Part shown: piece after piece, positions 53,599-62,654 of the stretch
Position numbering within the stretch: the first letter of the stretch is position 1
Layout: every line of letters begins with the position of its first letter
DNA from: Bacteriovoracaceae bacterium
GTDB taxonomy: Bacteria > Bdellovibrionota > Bacteriovoracia > Bacteriovoracales > Bacteriovoracaceae
Assembly: GCA_024711325.1 (NCBI GenBank)
Contig: JANJTC010000002.1
Span: forward strand, 62,001-126,000
Length of the DNA stretch: 64,000 nucleotides
Direction: 5' to 3'
Program-made: the position numbers and the translations under genes
Notes under the pieces: generated by a model
The model's database searches: none
What the model saw: the letters and a program-made list of their open reading frames with translations, nothing else
What the model was told of the DNA's origin: nothing

Positions 53599-54021
53599 AT
53601 GTCGGAATCAAATGATGATGTTTTTAAAAACCTACCTAGCTCAGACCATGAGTATTTCAGAAAACAAAGGTCTGATAAGTTTTATTTTACTGACCAGGAC
53701 TTGGTAGAGCTGGAAAGTTTAGGTGCCCGGATGGTGCCTTTAAAGGCAATGGCACATTACTTTGGGATTAGTACCTCAACTCTAATGAGGAGAATTGATG
53801 ATGAGGAAGAAGCAAAAGCAGCACTGCGAAGAGGAAGGTCTAAGGCGCTTATTAAGCTTAATACAATTGGGTTGAAGAAGGCGTTTAAGGGTGATCCTTC
53901 AATGCTGAAGTATTACATCTCTAAATACGAAAGAAGTTTTATGACTGGTGTGGACAACAATCCAATTTTAAATTCAGAGAACCAATTCGACTTTGATCGC
54001 GAAGATGCGTCCACAAAATAG
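53599..54021 (+). CDS. HTH protein, small-terminase-like
   Basis: A 140-residue protein. The middle (LKAMAHYFGISTSTLMRRIDDEEEAKAALRRGRSKALIKL, positions about 50-90) is a helix-turn-helix followed by a basic helix, as in small terminase subunits or related regulators. The pattern KKAFKGDPSMLKYYISKYE fits. It follows the rep-like gene by 14 bp and precedes the excisionase. Confidence 0.55.
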   Translation: MSESNDDVFKNLPSSDHEYFRKQRSDKFYFTDQDLVELESLGARMVPLKAMAHYFGISTSTLMRRIDDEEEAKAALRRGRSKALIKLNTIGLKKAFKGDPSMLKYYISKYERSFMTGVDNNPILNSENQFDFDREDASTK

Positions 54022-54030
54022 GAGTGATTT

Positions 54031-54234
54031 ATGGACACCAAAAAAACAGTATTTGATTTACCTTCTAATTATCTTATGACATCAAAGCAAGCTGCTCGCT
54101 TTCTTAATATTAAAATTCAGTCACTCTACAACATGGTTCATCAAGGGAAAATTCTTCCGAGAAAACTGGGTGATAGTACGAAAGGGCGGCTAAGATTTGT
54201 GAAGTCTGATCTTGAAAAGGTTTTAGGGTATTAG
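54031..54234 (+). CDS. Excisionase-like HTH protein of segment B
   Basis: A 67-residue helix-turn-helix 17 protein: LMTSKQAARFLNIKIQSLYNMVHQG, then KGRLRFVKSDLEKVL. It sits 1 bp ahead of the integrase gene and is probably its directionality factor or regulator. Confidence 0.75.
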   Translation: MDTKKTVFDLPSNYLMTSKQAARFLNIKIQSLYNMVHQGKILPRKLGDSTKGRLRFVKSDLEKVLGY

Positions 54235-54235
54235 T

Positions 54236-55285
54236 ATGTCGATTAAGCCTCTTGGTAATGGAAAGTTTCTAGTTCGAGTAACGAAGAATGTGAATAATGA
54301 AAGACGTGAAAGAAAAAGATTATGCTCTAGTAAACAAGAGGCTAATTTTTGGAATAAAGAATTTGAGAAGGAACTTAAAAGATTAAAGGAAGAGCAAGAG
54401 TCAGTGAGGCCTCAGTTATGGGAAACGTGTTTAGAAGAATACTTTTCATATGCTAAAGAAGTCCTTGGCTTCAAAACCTTCTATAATCGAGAGGTTTGTT
54501 TAAAATGGTTAACTTCGTCGTGGAAGAAAAGAGCGATTGGGGACATAACATATAAAGAGGTTGATACAATAGTAAACAATCCTAGTTTTTCGGTTTCTTA
54601 TAAAAAAGACGTGTTGAAATTTATTAGGTGTGTCTTTGAATATCAGATGGGTTTAAGAAAAATAAATTTTAATCCCTGCAAACTTGTACGAATCCAGAAT
54701 GATAAGTCACAATACGATCAAGCAAAAGTTTTGCAAGCAATGACTGCTAAGGAAATTTCTTGCCTTTTGAAATATGTAAGGGAAGCGGATGAAAACTGGC
54801 ATAGCATTTTTTTTGTCACATACTATCTAGGATTAAGATATAGTGAAGCTTTGGAGTTACGTGTAAAGGACATAAATTTTGAAAGAAATCTTGTCACCAT
54901 CTCTCGTTCGTGGTGTAGAAAAAAGCGTGGACCTGTGCCCCCCAAAAATGGTACTTCCAGAAAAATTCCCATGTCACCAAGGCTTCGGGAGCTTCTGTCA
55001 GAACTGATACAGGATAAAGTACAAGACGATTTGATTTTACCAAGAGTAAGAATGTGGCTTCATGGATACGGAGCCAAAATTTTGAAAGGCTATCAAAATG
55101 TTCTAGGTATTAAGGAAACAAATTATCATTCTTTGAGAGCATCATTTATTACTCATCTTTTAAACAAAGGAATTCCAATCGTTAAGGTTCAAGCCATGGT
55201 TGGACATAGTGATTTGAAAACTACCCAAAGGTATATCCGTTTGGACGCTAGTGATCTGGATGGAGCAACGACAGTCTTAGACTAA
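54236..55285 (+). CDS. Tyrosine integrase of segment B
   Basis: A 349-residue tyrosine recombinase. Catalytic features: YYLGLRYSEALELRVKDINF (arginine), YHSLRASFITHLL (H-x-x-R), and VGHSDLKTTQRYIRLD (tyrosine). Sequence differs clearly from the segment A integrase, so the two segments belong to different elements despite using the same core. Confidence 0.9.
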   Translation: MSIKPLGNGKFLVRVTKNVNNERRERKRLCSSKQEANFWNKEFEKELKRLKEEQESVRPQLWETCLEEYFSYAKEVLGFKTFYNREVCLKWLTSSWKKRAIGDITYKEVDTIVNNPSFSVSYKKDVLKFIRCVFEYQMGLRKINFNPCKLVRIQNDKSQYDQAKVLQAMTAKEISCLLKYVREADENWHSIFFVTYYLGLRYSEALELRVKDINFERNLVTISRSWCRKKRGPVPPKNGTSRKIPMSPRLRELLSELIQDKVQDDLILPRVRMWLHGYGAKILKGYQNVLGIKETNYHSLRASFITHLLNKGIPIVKVQAMVGHSDLKTTQRYIRLDASDLDGATTVLD

Positions 55286-55319
55286 AAATATGTGCTCTGT
55301 TCCGTCGACATTTTAAAAG

Positions 55320-55532
55320 CTATTTAATCTCTTTCAAATATTGAGTAAGGCCTTTGTGTAGTGATTTGATAATGACTTCGTTTCTTTTAGGGACTGGATC
55401 ACCAATTTCTCTATTGTCATTTAAGACTTTGAGAATTGTTTCAACGAGATCATCGATTACTTTCTTGGATGACTCGTCAATCCTTACATATAGCTGTGGG
55501 TAGTCAGAGGAGGTTTTAGATTTCTTTGCCAT
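55320..55532 (-). CDS. Small ribbon-helix-helix-like protein
   Basis: A 70-residue basic protein: PQLYVRIDESSKKVIDDLVETI followed by a helical part (KRNEVIIKSLHKGL). The strand-helix-helix layout fits a ribbon-helix-helix regulator. It is divergent from the serine recombinase; three repeated boxes lie in the gap between them. Confidence 0.55.
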   Translation of the reverse strand: MAKKSKTSSDYPQLYVRIDESSKKVIDDLVETILKVLNDNREIGDPVPKRNEVIIKSLHKGLTQYLKEIK

Positions 55533-55548
55533 GGATTGTATTATCTTA

Positions 55549-55612
55549 TGCTTGCATTGTTAAAGCAAGGTGCTTGCAATTTGCTTGCAATACTTGATAG
55601 TTTTGGTATAAT
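55549..55612 (+). promoter_or_regulatory. Serine recombinase promoter with repeated operator boxes
   Basis: TGCTTGCAT at 55549-55557 and TGCTTGCAAT at 55571-55580 and 55582-55591 are spaced 22 and 11 bp apart, one and two helical turns. A promoter overlaps them: TTGCAA at 55585-55590, TATAAT at 55607-55612. The ATG of the recombinase at 55620 is only 7 bases after the -10, so the message would be leaderless. Confidence 0.6.
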
Positions 55613-55619
55613 ATGTTGT

Positions 55620-56246
55620 ATGAAGGGTATCAAAGCCGTAGCCTATGGCCGAGTTAGTACGCTCCTAAACCAAGATGTTGAACATCAGCTTCATGGGATT
55701 CGTGAGCTTGCTCGTAATAGGGGCTTTATTCTAACTGAATGCTATGTCGATCAGGGTATTTCAGGGCGAAAAGAAAAAAGACCCGGCCTTGATAAGCTCA
55801 TTAAAGATGCACGTCACGGAAAGTTCTCAGTTCTAATAATTCACTCGATCGATAGACTTGGACGCTCCACTAAACATTTATTGAATCTTATTGATGAATT
55901 AAACCATTACGGTGTTTCACTTATCAGTATCAGAGAAAATATTGATTTTACGACTCCCATGGGACAGATGGCCTTAACGATGTTGGGAGCTGTTGGGCAA
56001 TTGGAAGCTCAATTGATCAGTGAGCGTATTAAAACATCCTTAGCAGTAAAGAAAAGACTAGCTTCACAAAATGGGACTGATTGGAGATGTGGTAGGCCTG
56101 CTTTGCCTGAGTCCGCAAAAGAGCAAGTTATTAAACTACATCTGGAAGGCATGTCGATACGAGGAATTGCAAATTCTATCGAAGGTGTATCCAAGTCCAG
56201 TGTAGCCAAGATTATTAAAGAATATCGGGGTGGACATAAAACCTAG
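55620..56246 (+). CDS. Serine recombinase (resolvase/invertase type)
   Basis: A 208-residue small serine recombinase. The catalytic serine is in AVAYGRVSTLLNQD; LIIHSIDRLGRSTKHLLNLI and GQMALTMLGAVGQLEAQLISERI complete the domain; a C-terminal helix-turn-helix (SIRGIANSIEGVSKSSVAKII) follows. It may control inversion, resolution or transposition within segment B. The start is set by MKGIKAVAYG; the frame to 55536 lies in the promoter. Confidence 0.9.
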   Translation: MKGIKAVAYGRVSTLLNQDVEHQLHGIRELARNRGFILTECYVDQGISGRKEKRPGLDKLIKDARHGKFSVLIIHSIDRLGRSTKHLLNLIDELNHYGVSLISIRENIDFTTPMGQMALTMLGAVGQLEAQLISERIKTSLAVKKRLASQNGTDWRCGRPALPESAKEQVIKLHLEGMSIRGIANSIEGVSKSSVAKIIKEYRGGHKT

Positions 56247-56362
56247 CCCTTTTTGAGGAGATTTCTCCTAGGTAGTATTAAAGAAATAGACGAGTCCATA
56301 ATTCAGATGTTTTTTGGTCACTAAGTCGCAAAAGAATTACGATACATCGGAAATAAGTAAGC

Positions 56363-56677
56363 ATGACAGAAGCAGTTACCGATAGCGAGATCATGTTAAA
56401 AGGCTTTCATCAGTTATTGAGGGAATCTTTCAAAGACAAAAATCTTTCAGAAATATCTAGGAAGTTAGAAATTCCTAGATCGCTTTTGCAGGATTGGGTT
56501 CATGAAGGTCGAGTACCATCAATGAAGAACTTAGAGCATATAAAAAGAATTGCAGATTATTTGGGATACAGCTTAGATGAGTTACTGCTTGGAGAATCTT
56601 CAAAAAGAATCATTAGCAGTATTGAATTTGAAGATAGTGGAAGAAAGTATCAGGTAATTATTAATAGAATCAAGTGA
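56363..56677 (+). CDS. Helix-turn-helix regulator, XRE/Cro type
   Basis: A 104-residue protein with an HTH at residues 15-77 (LSEISRKLEIPRSLLQDWVHEG, then RIADYLGYSLDELLLG) and a C-terminal beta hairpin (FEDSGRKYQVIINRI). It is a candidate regulator for the genes downstream, including the dGTPase operon. Confidence 0.75.
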   Translation: MTEAVTDSEIMLKGFHQLLRESFKDKNLSEISRKLEIPRSLLQDWVHEGRVPSMKNLEHIKRIADYLGYSLDELLLGESSKRIISSIEFEDSGRKYQVIINRIK

Positions 56678-56684
56678 GGGGAGA

Positions 56685-56798
56685 ATGCTGACTTTTTTCA
56701 TACTTGTTGTTCTTGCAATTTCGAGTCCTCACTTAAAGAAGGAAATTTATACGGCTGTTGATACAGCAAGCTCGGTTGAGAAATTTACAAAAAAATAA
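56685..56798 (+). CDS. Possible 37-residue membrane peptide
   Basis: A short frame with a good GAGGGG site: MLTFFILVVLAISS then a polar tail ending in a lysine pair. The first half is a signal or membrane helix. Its reality depends on expression. Confidence 0.35.
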   Translation: MLTFFILVVLAISSPHLKKEIYTAVDTASSVEKFTKK

Positions 56799-56809
56799 AG
56801 GGAGGCATT

Positions 56810-57210
56810 ATGAAGGTTATATTTTTTCTCATTGTTCTAACTTTTTCATTTCAGGTATTAGCTGATCCAGATGGGGCTTTCATGAACTCTAAAGCAGGAG
56901 TTTTGATGGTCACAAAATAAAATTTAAATTCAAGTTTGTGGATGTTTATTCAAAACAGATTTGCAAAAAATCACCAGGGGTAACTTGTCGATGGGGGAAA
57001 TTAGAAGGAGTTGATAGATATCGCTTGGACAAGATTATGAAAGACGAGCTTTCAGGTGAAACAGATGTTCTCACTTTTTTGGTGGAAAAAGGTGACGATG
57101 GTTATGTTTATGTTATCCGTACTTTGTATAACAAACAGGATTTGGGGTTAGGTGGTATTAAAGAAGTGGGGCAGGTATATCACGACTTTGCGGCAATGAG
57201 TAAAAAGTAA
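56810..57210 (+). pseudogene. Secreted protein gene with a frameshift
   Basis: ATG 56810 (behind GGAGG) opens a signal peptide (MKVIFFLIVLTFSFQVLADP) in one frame that stops at 56920. In the next frame, from 56905 onward, DGHKIKFKFKFVDVYSKQI continues for about 100 residues to 57210 with two cysteines. Adding one T to the TTTT run at 56901-56904 joins both halves in one frame. The product would be a periplasmic protein of about 133 residues. Confidence 0.6.
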
Positions 57211-57339
57211 GATTATTTACTTTTTTGAGGATGTGTGCAGGGTGTCGTCTTTTAAAAGATGCCTTTAAGCGAATAGATTTTTCAAAAAAGAAAAAGTGAT
57301 ATTTTATCAGACAGATTAAGTCGAATTTATGGCACGAGG

Positions 57340-57371
57340 ATGCTACGAATATTATTAAATAATTCGAGCAT
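57340..57371 (+). promoter_or_regulatory. Dyad before the dGTPase operon
   Basis: ATGCTACGAATATTATT on the left and AATAATTCGAGCAT on the right are complementary over 14 bases apart from two single-base bulges. The dyad ends 14 bases before the dGTPase ATG and could be an operator or a leader hairpin. Confidence 0.5.
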
Positions 57372-57384
57372 TTAGAGGGCCAAT

Positions 57385-58785
57385 ATGACCACCGCTACCA
57401 CATGGGAAAAATATTTAAATTCGAGTCGTCGAAAACCTAAGCAAGAATCGGGTGAAAAATCTCAGTATGAAGATAATAGAACGGAATTTGAAAAAGATCA
57501 GGATCGCATTTCATTTTCAACCCCACTAAGAAGATTAGCTGATAAGACACAAGTTTTTCCGCTTGAAAAAAATGACAGCATTCGCACAAGACTAACTCAC
57601 TCTTTAGAGGTTGCTAATATTGCATGGAACTTTGGAGTAAGAGTTTCAACTGAGCCCAATGTTCAGAAGCTGGTAGGAAGAGCTGAGTTAATTAGAGAAA
57701 TACCACCTATTCTAAGAGCATCAGCATTAATGCATGACTTTGGAAACCCTCCTTTTGGCCACCAAGGTGAAGAAGCTATTCGCAGCTGGTTTAAGAAAAA
57801 TGACAAAGTTCTTAAAAATATTGCACCTGAAAAATCAGGTGATTTTTTAAACTTCGAAGGAAATGCTCAAGGATTTCGTTTAATAACTAAGCTTCAGCTA
57901 ATTAATGATGTTTACGGTCTTGATCTTACTTACGCCACATTGGCCACATTCCTTAAATATCCGTTCTCTTCAGAAGGTGATAAGAAGAAGTATGGTTATT
58001 TCTTTTCTGAAAAAGACATCGCAACGGAAGTTTTAGAAAAAACAGGTCTAGAGATTGGAACTAAGCACCCTCTTAACTGCTTAATGGAGGCTTCTGACGA
58101 TATTGCTTATTCTACGATGGATGTAGAAGACGCAGTGAAGAAACAGATCGTTTCATTCCATGATCTCGTAGCATTCTTAGAGAAATCAAAGTCAGATCCT
58201 GTTGTGAATTCGGTAGTTGAATTTGCGAAGAAGAAAACAGTTGAGTATACCGAGAAAGGTTTACATTCGAAAGAGCTTAGCATCGTTTTAATGGAACGTA
58301 TGAGAGCTCATTTGATATATGTCATGGCAGGTGCTGTTGGCAGTAAATTCATTGAAAAATTTGAAGGTATATCCAAAAAAGAGAAGTTCGATTTATTTGA
58401 CTTGTCAGGAACGAGTATCCTTAAAGAGCAATTAACTGCTTTTGCGAAAGAGCATGCTTATAGACATCATACCGTTCTAGCTCAAGAGTTGCATGGTCGC
58501 ACAGTCGTTCATTCGCTTATGGATATGCTTTGGATCGGAATCTCAGCAATTGATAAAGATGTGGCGAAAGAATGGAAAAAACGACAAGCGTCGGAGAATT
58601 TTGTGATAAGCCATATCTCTAAGAATTACTTAAGAGTGTATGAGAATGCAGTTTCAACTGACCCTGAGAATAAAGAGTATTATAAGCTTAGACTTTTGAC
58701 TGATATGGTATCTGGAATGACAGATACATTTGCGGTTAATCTTGAAGGCGAATTGCAGGCGTACTTGAAGGGGCATACGAATTGA
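57385..58785 (+). CDS. HD-domain dGTPase-type triphosphohydrolase
   Basis: A 466-residue HD phosphohydrolase of the Dgt family, which removes triphosphate from dGTP or other dNTPs. Seen: RTRLTHSLEVANIAW (H72), ALMHDFGNPPFGHQGEEAI (H117-D118), NFEGNAQGFRLITKL, and the later ASDDIAYSTMDVEDAV with aspartate. It has the full length of the bacterial dGTPases. dNTP depletion is an established antiphage strategy for such enzymes. The next gene's start overlaps its stop as TTGA. Confidence 0.88.
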   Translation: MTTATTWEKYLNSSRRKPKQESGEKSQYEDNRTEFEKDQDRISFSTPLRRLADKTQVFPLEKNDSIRTRLTHSLEVANIAWNFGVRVSTEPNVQKLVGRAELIREIPPILRASALMHDFGNPPFGHQGEEAIRSWFKKNDKVLKNIAPEKSGDFLNFEGNAQGFRLITKLQLINDVYGLDLTYATLATFLKYPFSSEGDKKKYGYFFSEKDIATEVLEKTGLEIGTKHPLNCLMEASDDIAYSTMDVEDAVKKQIVSFHDLVAFLEKSKSDPVVNSVVEFAKKKTVEYTEKGLHSKELSIVLMERMRAHLIYVMAGAVGSKFIEKFEGISKKEKFDLFDLSGTSILKEQLTAFAKEHAYRHHTVLAQELHGRTVVHSLMDMLWIGISAIDKDVAKEWKKRQASENFVISHISKNYLRVYENAVSTDPENKEYYKLRLLTDMVSGMTDTFAVNLEGELQAYLKGHTN

Positions 58786-59519
58786 ATCAACTGCAAAAGT
58801 CCTTAAAAGACTATCTGAATTATACAAGTTCAAAACGAGACGAGCTTAAGGTCTTTTTGAATGTTGTAAATGAGTTTGGAGAAAGTGCAATCTTTGGCGG
58901 GATGATCAGGGATTTTTTGTTAGGTAGCCCTAAGGGGTTTCGTGGCGATATTGATATCGTTGTTAATACAGATTCTTTAGACGAACTCTTTTTTGTATTT
59001 CAAAATTATCCAATTACTAGAAACAAATTAGGTGGTTTAAGAATTAAATTAGGAAGCTGGGATATTGATGTCTGGAAACTTAAAGACACATGGGCATTTA
59101 AAAATGTAAATGGTCTGAACGTAGACTTAAACAACCTTCCCTATACAACATTTTTCGGGCTTGATTCAATTAGCTATAATTTAAGATCGAAAAAAATCGT
59201 TTGCACTCCAACTTATTTTGATCATTTTCATCGAAAAGTATTAGATGTGACGTGTCCAATGTATTCAAGTGAACAATATATTCTAAAAAAAGGATTCCGT
59301 TATATTGCAGGAATGGCATTTGAGCCGACTCCAGAAATGAAAGTAAGATTGATTAGAGCATATGAGCATGCTGTAGAACACAGTATGGCTTTAAATCAAA
59401 GGCTTCATGGCTTTTATAAAGAACTATCAAGCCATGTAGAAACTGGTGCTTTAGGAAGCTATATGGCCGACATTAATAAATTTGAAAATTCACGACAATT
59501 GGATTTGGTGGTCTTTTAA
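58782..59519 (+). CDS. Pol-beta-type nucleotidyltransferase
   Basis: A 245-residue protein with an NTase signature like poly(A)/CCA-adding enzymes: FGGMIRDFLLG (G39-G40, R43-D44), GDIDIVV (D56, D58) and a third acidic residue in GSWDIDVW (D94/D96). It lacks the C-terminal domains of tRNA nucleotidyltransferases. The start TTG overlaps the dGTPase stop by 4 bases and the stop overlaps the TcmP ATG (TAATG). It is likely to add nucleotides to RNA or protein; the target is unknown. Confidence 0.68.
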   Translation: MNQLQKSLKDYLNYTSSKRDELKVFLNVVNEFGESAIFGGMIRDFLLGSPKGFRGDIDIVVNTDSLDELFFVFQNYPITRNKLGGLRIKLGSWDIDVWKLKDTWAFKNVNGLNVDLNNLPYTTFFGLDSISYNLRSKKIVCTPTYFDHFHRKVLDVTCPMYSSEQYILKKGFRYIAGMAFEPTPEMKVRLIRAYEHAVEHSMALNQRLHGFYKELSSHVETGALGSYMADINKFENSRQLDLVVF

Positions 59520-60688
59520 TGAATACAGAGGGAAATATTCAACCACATTCAAAAGTTAAGTTAACTATTCTTCAAAGGTACATCCCAACCTTGATTGATA
59601 TAATATCTTTCAGAAGCAAATGGACTAAAATTAAAGTCCTTGATGTCTTTTGTGGTAAAGGGTTTAGCTCTAACGGAGAAGAAGGGAGTGCAATAAGGTT
59701 ATTCGATTGCCTTCTTGGCAAGGCATCTGTTCATCAGAAGAATTTTGAGTTGATTCTGAATGATATTGATCAAAACAACACTAGCTCAGTACGTAATCAT
59801 ATTGAGGAGAAGTTTAAGGGATCAACTGTAAAAAATTTAACAGTGTCATATGTAAACTCGGACGCTCAGACATTATTGGAGCAAGAGATAAAAAACAGTA
59901 AAGATCCATTAGAGTTTAAATTTCTTTTTTATGATCCGTTCAATTATAAATCTACTAAGAAGAGCCTGTTCAGTAGCTTTTTGGAAACAGGACGCTCCGA
60001 AGTTTTAATCTTTATTCCCTTTTCAAATATTTATAGATTTCTAAAAGCTGTAAGAGAAAAGACCTGGAATGATGAACACGGATTAGTTTCATATCTAAAA
60101 GAAAATCTTGGAGAAAAGCATGAAATTTTCCAAAGGGAAGTCACAGAGAATGAGTTCTTAAAGGCACTTGAGGATGCATATTCGGTAAACAACTTTAGAA
60201 GCACTTCATTATTTATCCAAGAAAAGCAAAATAGGTATGCTTTGATCTTCTTAACAAAAAGTCCTAAAGGACAAGAAGTTTTCTTGGAAGCTTGCTATAA
60301 AGACCTAAAAGAAGATGAGTTTAAAGCAAATCGGATATACTCAATTTCAGATAATGTTTTAACCCTTAAGGTTGTAGATGGAGATCAAGGCCAAAGAGAC
60401 CTTTTTGGGCAATCACAAGTCAGTCAGCTAGATGATGACCTAGGTTTAACTGAAAAATTATTCCAAGAAATGAAAGGTAAAACTGTCACAAATAGCGACT
60501 TATACGAGTTTATACTTTCAAAAAAAATTCTTCCTAAACACGTTAAGAACCTTCTTTATTCAATGAAGGAAAATAATAAATTAATTATCAAGGATTCTGC
60601 AGGTGTCGTTGACTCAAAGAAGAAACCTGGCCTCTATTTAGCTTTTAATCCTGATAAAAAAGTGATGTACGAATTTTATGGCAACTAA
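59519..60688 (+). CDS. tcmP: Three-Cys-motif partner protein TcmP
   Basis: A 389-residue protein with the TcmP layout: H..K at the start, [21 protein letters not shown] (Rossmann-type loop), an acidic LILNDID and [12 protein letters not shown], then [16 protein letters not shown]. The fold looks methyltransferase-like; activity is unknown. TcmP is known to sit next to three-Cys-motif proteins, as here. It overlaps the next gene by 11 bases. Confidence 0.82.
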   Translation: MNTEGNIQPHSKVKLTILQRYIPTLIDIISFRSKWTKIKVLDVFCGKGFSSNGEEGSAIRLFDCLLGKASVHQKNFELILNDIDQNNTSSVRNHIEEKFKGSTVKNLTVSYVNSDAQTLLEQEIKNSKDPLEFKFLFYDPFNYKSTKKSLFSSFLETGRSEVLIFIPFSNIYRFLKAVREKTWNDEHGLVSYLKENLGEKHEIFQREVTENEFLKALEDAYSVNNFRSTSLFIQEKQNRYALIFLTKSPKGQEVFLEACYKDLKEDEFKANRIYSISDNVLTLKVVDGDQGQRDLFGQSQVSQLDDDLGLTEKLFQEMKGKTVTNSDLYEFILSKKILPKHVKNLLYSMKENNKLIIKDSAGVVDSKKKPGLYLAFNPDKKVMYEFYGN

Positions 60689-61397
60689 AATAGAGTGGAC
60701 TGAAGTTACTTGGAATCCTGTTACAGGCTGTTCTAAGATAAGCCCCGGATGTAAAAATTGTTATGCAGATCGAATGGCTAAAAGACTAAAAGCCATGGGT
60801 GTAGAAAGATATAGAAATGGATTTGAATTAACTCTACAGGACGATGTAGTTGATCTCCCATATAGTTGGAAATCTCCAAAGCTTGTGTTTGTCAATTCCA
60901 TGTCTGACATGTTTCATAAGGATGTACCATTAGAATTCATCCAAAGAGTTTTTAAAGTGATGAATGATTGCCCTCAACATCACTTCCAAGTTCTTACTAA
61001 AAGATCAGAAAGACTAGCCGAGATCGCTCATCATTTGACTTGGACACCTAACATTTGGATGGGCGTCAGTGTTGAAAACCAAGATTACACCTATAGAATA
61101 AATGACCTTTTAGAAACTCCTGCTCATATCAAGTTTCTTTCTGTAGAGCCTCTTATTGGACCAATAAACAGGATGAGACTAAAAGGAATTGATTGGGTGA
61201 TTGTTGGTGGAGAATCCGGGCCAGGCGCAAGACCAATGGAGAAGTCCTGGGTCATTAAAATTAGAGATCTTTGCCGAGAAAGAGAAGTACCATTCTTCTT
61301 CAAGCAGTGGGGCGGCGTAAATAAGAAGAAGGCTGGACGTTTACTTGAAAACCGCGAATGGAATGAAATGCCCGATAAATATCAAGTAGAAGTTTAG
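60678..61397 (+). CDS. Phage Gp37/Gp68 (DUF5131) three-Cys-motif protein
   Basis: A 239-residue protein of the DUF5131 family: [20 protein letters not shown] with C18, C25 and C28 forming an iron-sulfur-type CxxxxxxCxxC site, and [35 protein letters not shown]. The layout is like small radical-SAM proteins. It overlaps the TcmP gene end and closes the four-gene operon. Enzymatic role is unknown. Confidence 0.85.
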   Translation: MATKIEWTEVTWNPVTGCSKISPGCKNCYADRMAKRLKAMGVERYRNGFELTLQDDVVDLPYSWKSPKLVFVNSMSDMFHKDVPLEFIQRVFKVMNDCPQHHFQVLTKRSERLAEIAHHLTWTPNIWMGVSVENQDYTYRINDLLETPAHIKFLSVEPLIGPINRMRLKGIDWVIVGGESGPGARPMEKSWVIKIRDLCREREVPFFFKQWGGVNKKKAGRLLENREWNEMPDKYQVEV

Positions 61398-61461
61398 ACT
61401 TATTCATGTCCATTAAACCTGAGGAACAATTTTAGACATAATATATTGAGGTAGTAAGCAC

Positions 61462-61704
61462 ATGACTTTTAAGAAATGGATAAAGCATTTTATAGATGTA
61501 GATAGACCAATTGGCGATTTAGCTAAAGAGATCAGTAGAGATAAAAAGTTCCCAAACCTTACATCAAAAAAGTCTGATTATCAGAAGGGGATAAGTTACT
61601 TAGAAAGCCTAAGAGCTTCCAGGGACGCAATATTAGCATTTAAGAATGCTTGGACATTTTATTATCATGAAGAGAAGGATGTCCTAGATAATGACGAGGA
61701 TTAA
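61462..61704 (+). CDS. YozE SAM-like domain protein
   Basis: An 80-residue acidic protein with the YozE-type pattern: FKKWIKHFIDVDRPIGDLAKEI, RDKKFPNL, YLESLRASRDAILAFKNAW. Function is unknown in the family. It follows the operon after 64 bp, behind GAGGTA. Confidence 0.72.
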   Translation: MTFKKWIKHFIDVDRPIGDLAKEISRDKKFPNLTSKKSDYQKGISYLESLRASRDAILAFKNAWTFYYHEEKDVLDNDED

Positions 61705-61718
61705 CCTTAACTCAGATA

Positions 61719-62519
61719 CTAAAAATCGCCGATCTCATGAATAAAGCGTTTAGATGTTATGTCCTCAAGGAAACGCTTTTTAGGTATAATCTTAATGGTG
61801 TTTATTTTAGAACTATTGGCCATGGGGTAGTTTTCAAGCTTCACTAAATATTCCTCTCCAAAATCAATATAAACAGGACAAGTGGCTTCCAGCCAAGTCT
61901 GACGAGGTCTAACCCAGTCATATTGGTGATCCCCCTTGTAAGATGACTCTAAGAGTGATTTTCTATCAGTTTTAGTATCTAGAAGAACCATTTTTGAAGT
62001 CAGATCTGGGTTTTCAGAAATTCTCCAGAACATTCCAGACTCCGTCCCTCTCATCCCTTTTTTGCTTTTATACCATACTAGGTCTTTGGCTACTTCAGAT
62101 CTTGAACAGGGAAGTCCATGGAAGATGTGAAAGTTATTAATGAAAGGTAACCCATCTACAATCCAGACCAAGTTTTTATAGAACTTTTCTCGCGAGAGTC
62201 TTTCTTCATCGTTCATAGAGGAGTGTTGAAATTCAATGTATATACCATTCTCAGTTTTGACATCTGCCCTGTGAATTTCACCATTTTCTGCTACGTGAAG
62301 GACTTCTCTACATCTTTCAGGAAACAATTCTTTCCATTTCCGATGCCATTCAGTCTCGTTTTCCCACCAGGGGTCGCAATTTCGTATTCTATGATGAGCC
62401 CAGTGATGAACAATTCTGTCCCCGCACTTTGAGATCATTGTTGAACCACAATTATCGCAAATCCCCTTTAGACCAGGGGAAGCTTCGCGCCTAATATTAT
62501 CCACTAAAGCAAATTGCAT
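61719..62519 (-). CDS. CoiA-like competence/nuclease-fold protein
   Basis: A 266-residue protein. Zinc finger-like CDNCGSTMISKCGDR, HHWAHHR and a nuclease-type core HRADVKTENGIYIEFQHSSMNDEERLSREKFYKNLVWIVD-type segment match CoiA-like proteins, which act in DNA uptake and recombination. ATG 62519 gives a normal N-terminus; the GTG at 62588 is a longer alternative. It stands alone, convergent with the YozE-like gene. Confidence 0.75.
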   Translation of the reverse strand: MQFALVDNIRREASPGLKGICDNCGSTMISKCGDRIVHHWAHHRIRNCDPWWENETEWHRKWKELFPERCREVLHVAENGEIHRADVKTENGIYIEFQHSSMNDEERLSREKFYKNLVWIVDGLPFINNFHIFHGLPCSRSEVAKDLVWYKSKKGMRGTESGMFWRISENPDLTSKMVLLDTKTDRKSLLESSYKGDHQYDWVRPRQTWLEATCPVYIDFGEEYLVKLENYPMANSSKINTIKIIPKKRFLEDITSKRFIHEIGDF

Positions 62520-62654
62520 ATGAGTGAGGATTCCTTTGTTTTTAATTATCAAAGATGAGGTAATTGAGAAAGGGTTTGAAGATTTCACAAAAATGTACTC
62601 TTGGTGTACGAGCCAAAAATACTTGTTTTATTTCAGTAGGTTGCAAAGGTCTAA

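Noticed and set aside
55549..55591. Repeats as a small CRISPR array
   Set aside because: Units are 9-10 bases with 11-22 bp period and no spacers; they fit operator boxes. No CRISPR array or cas gene was seen anywhere in the window.
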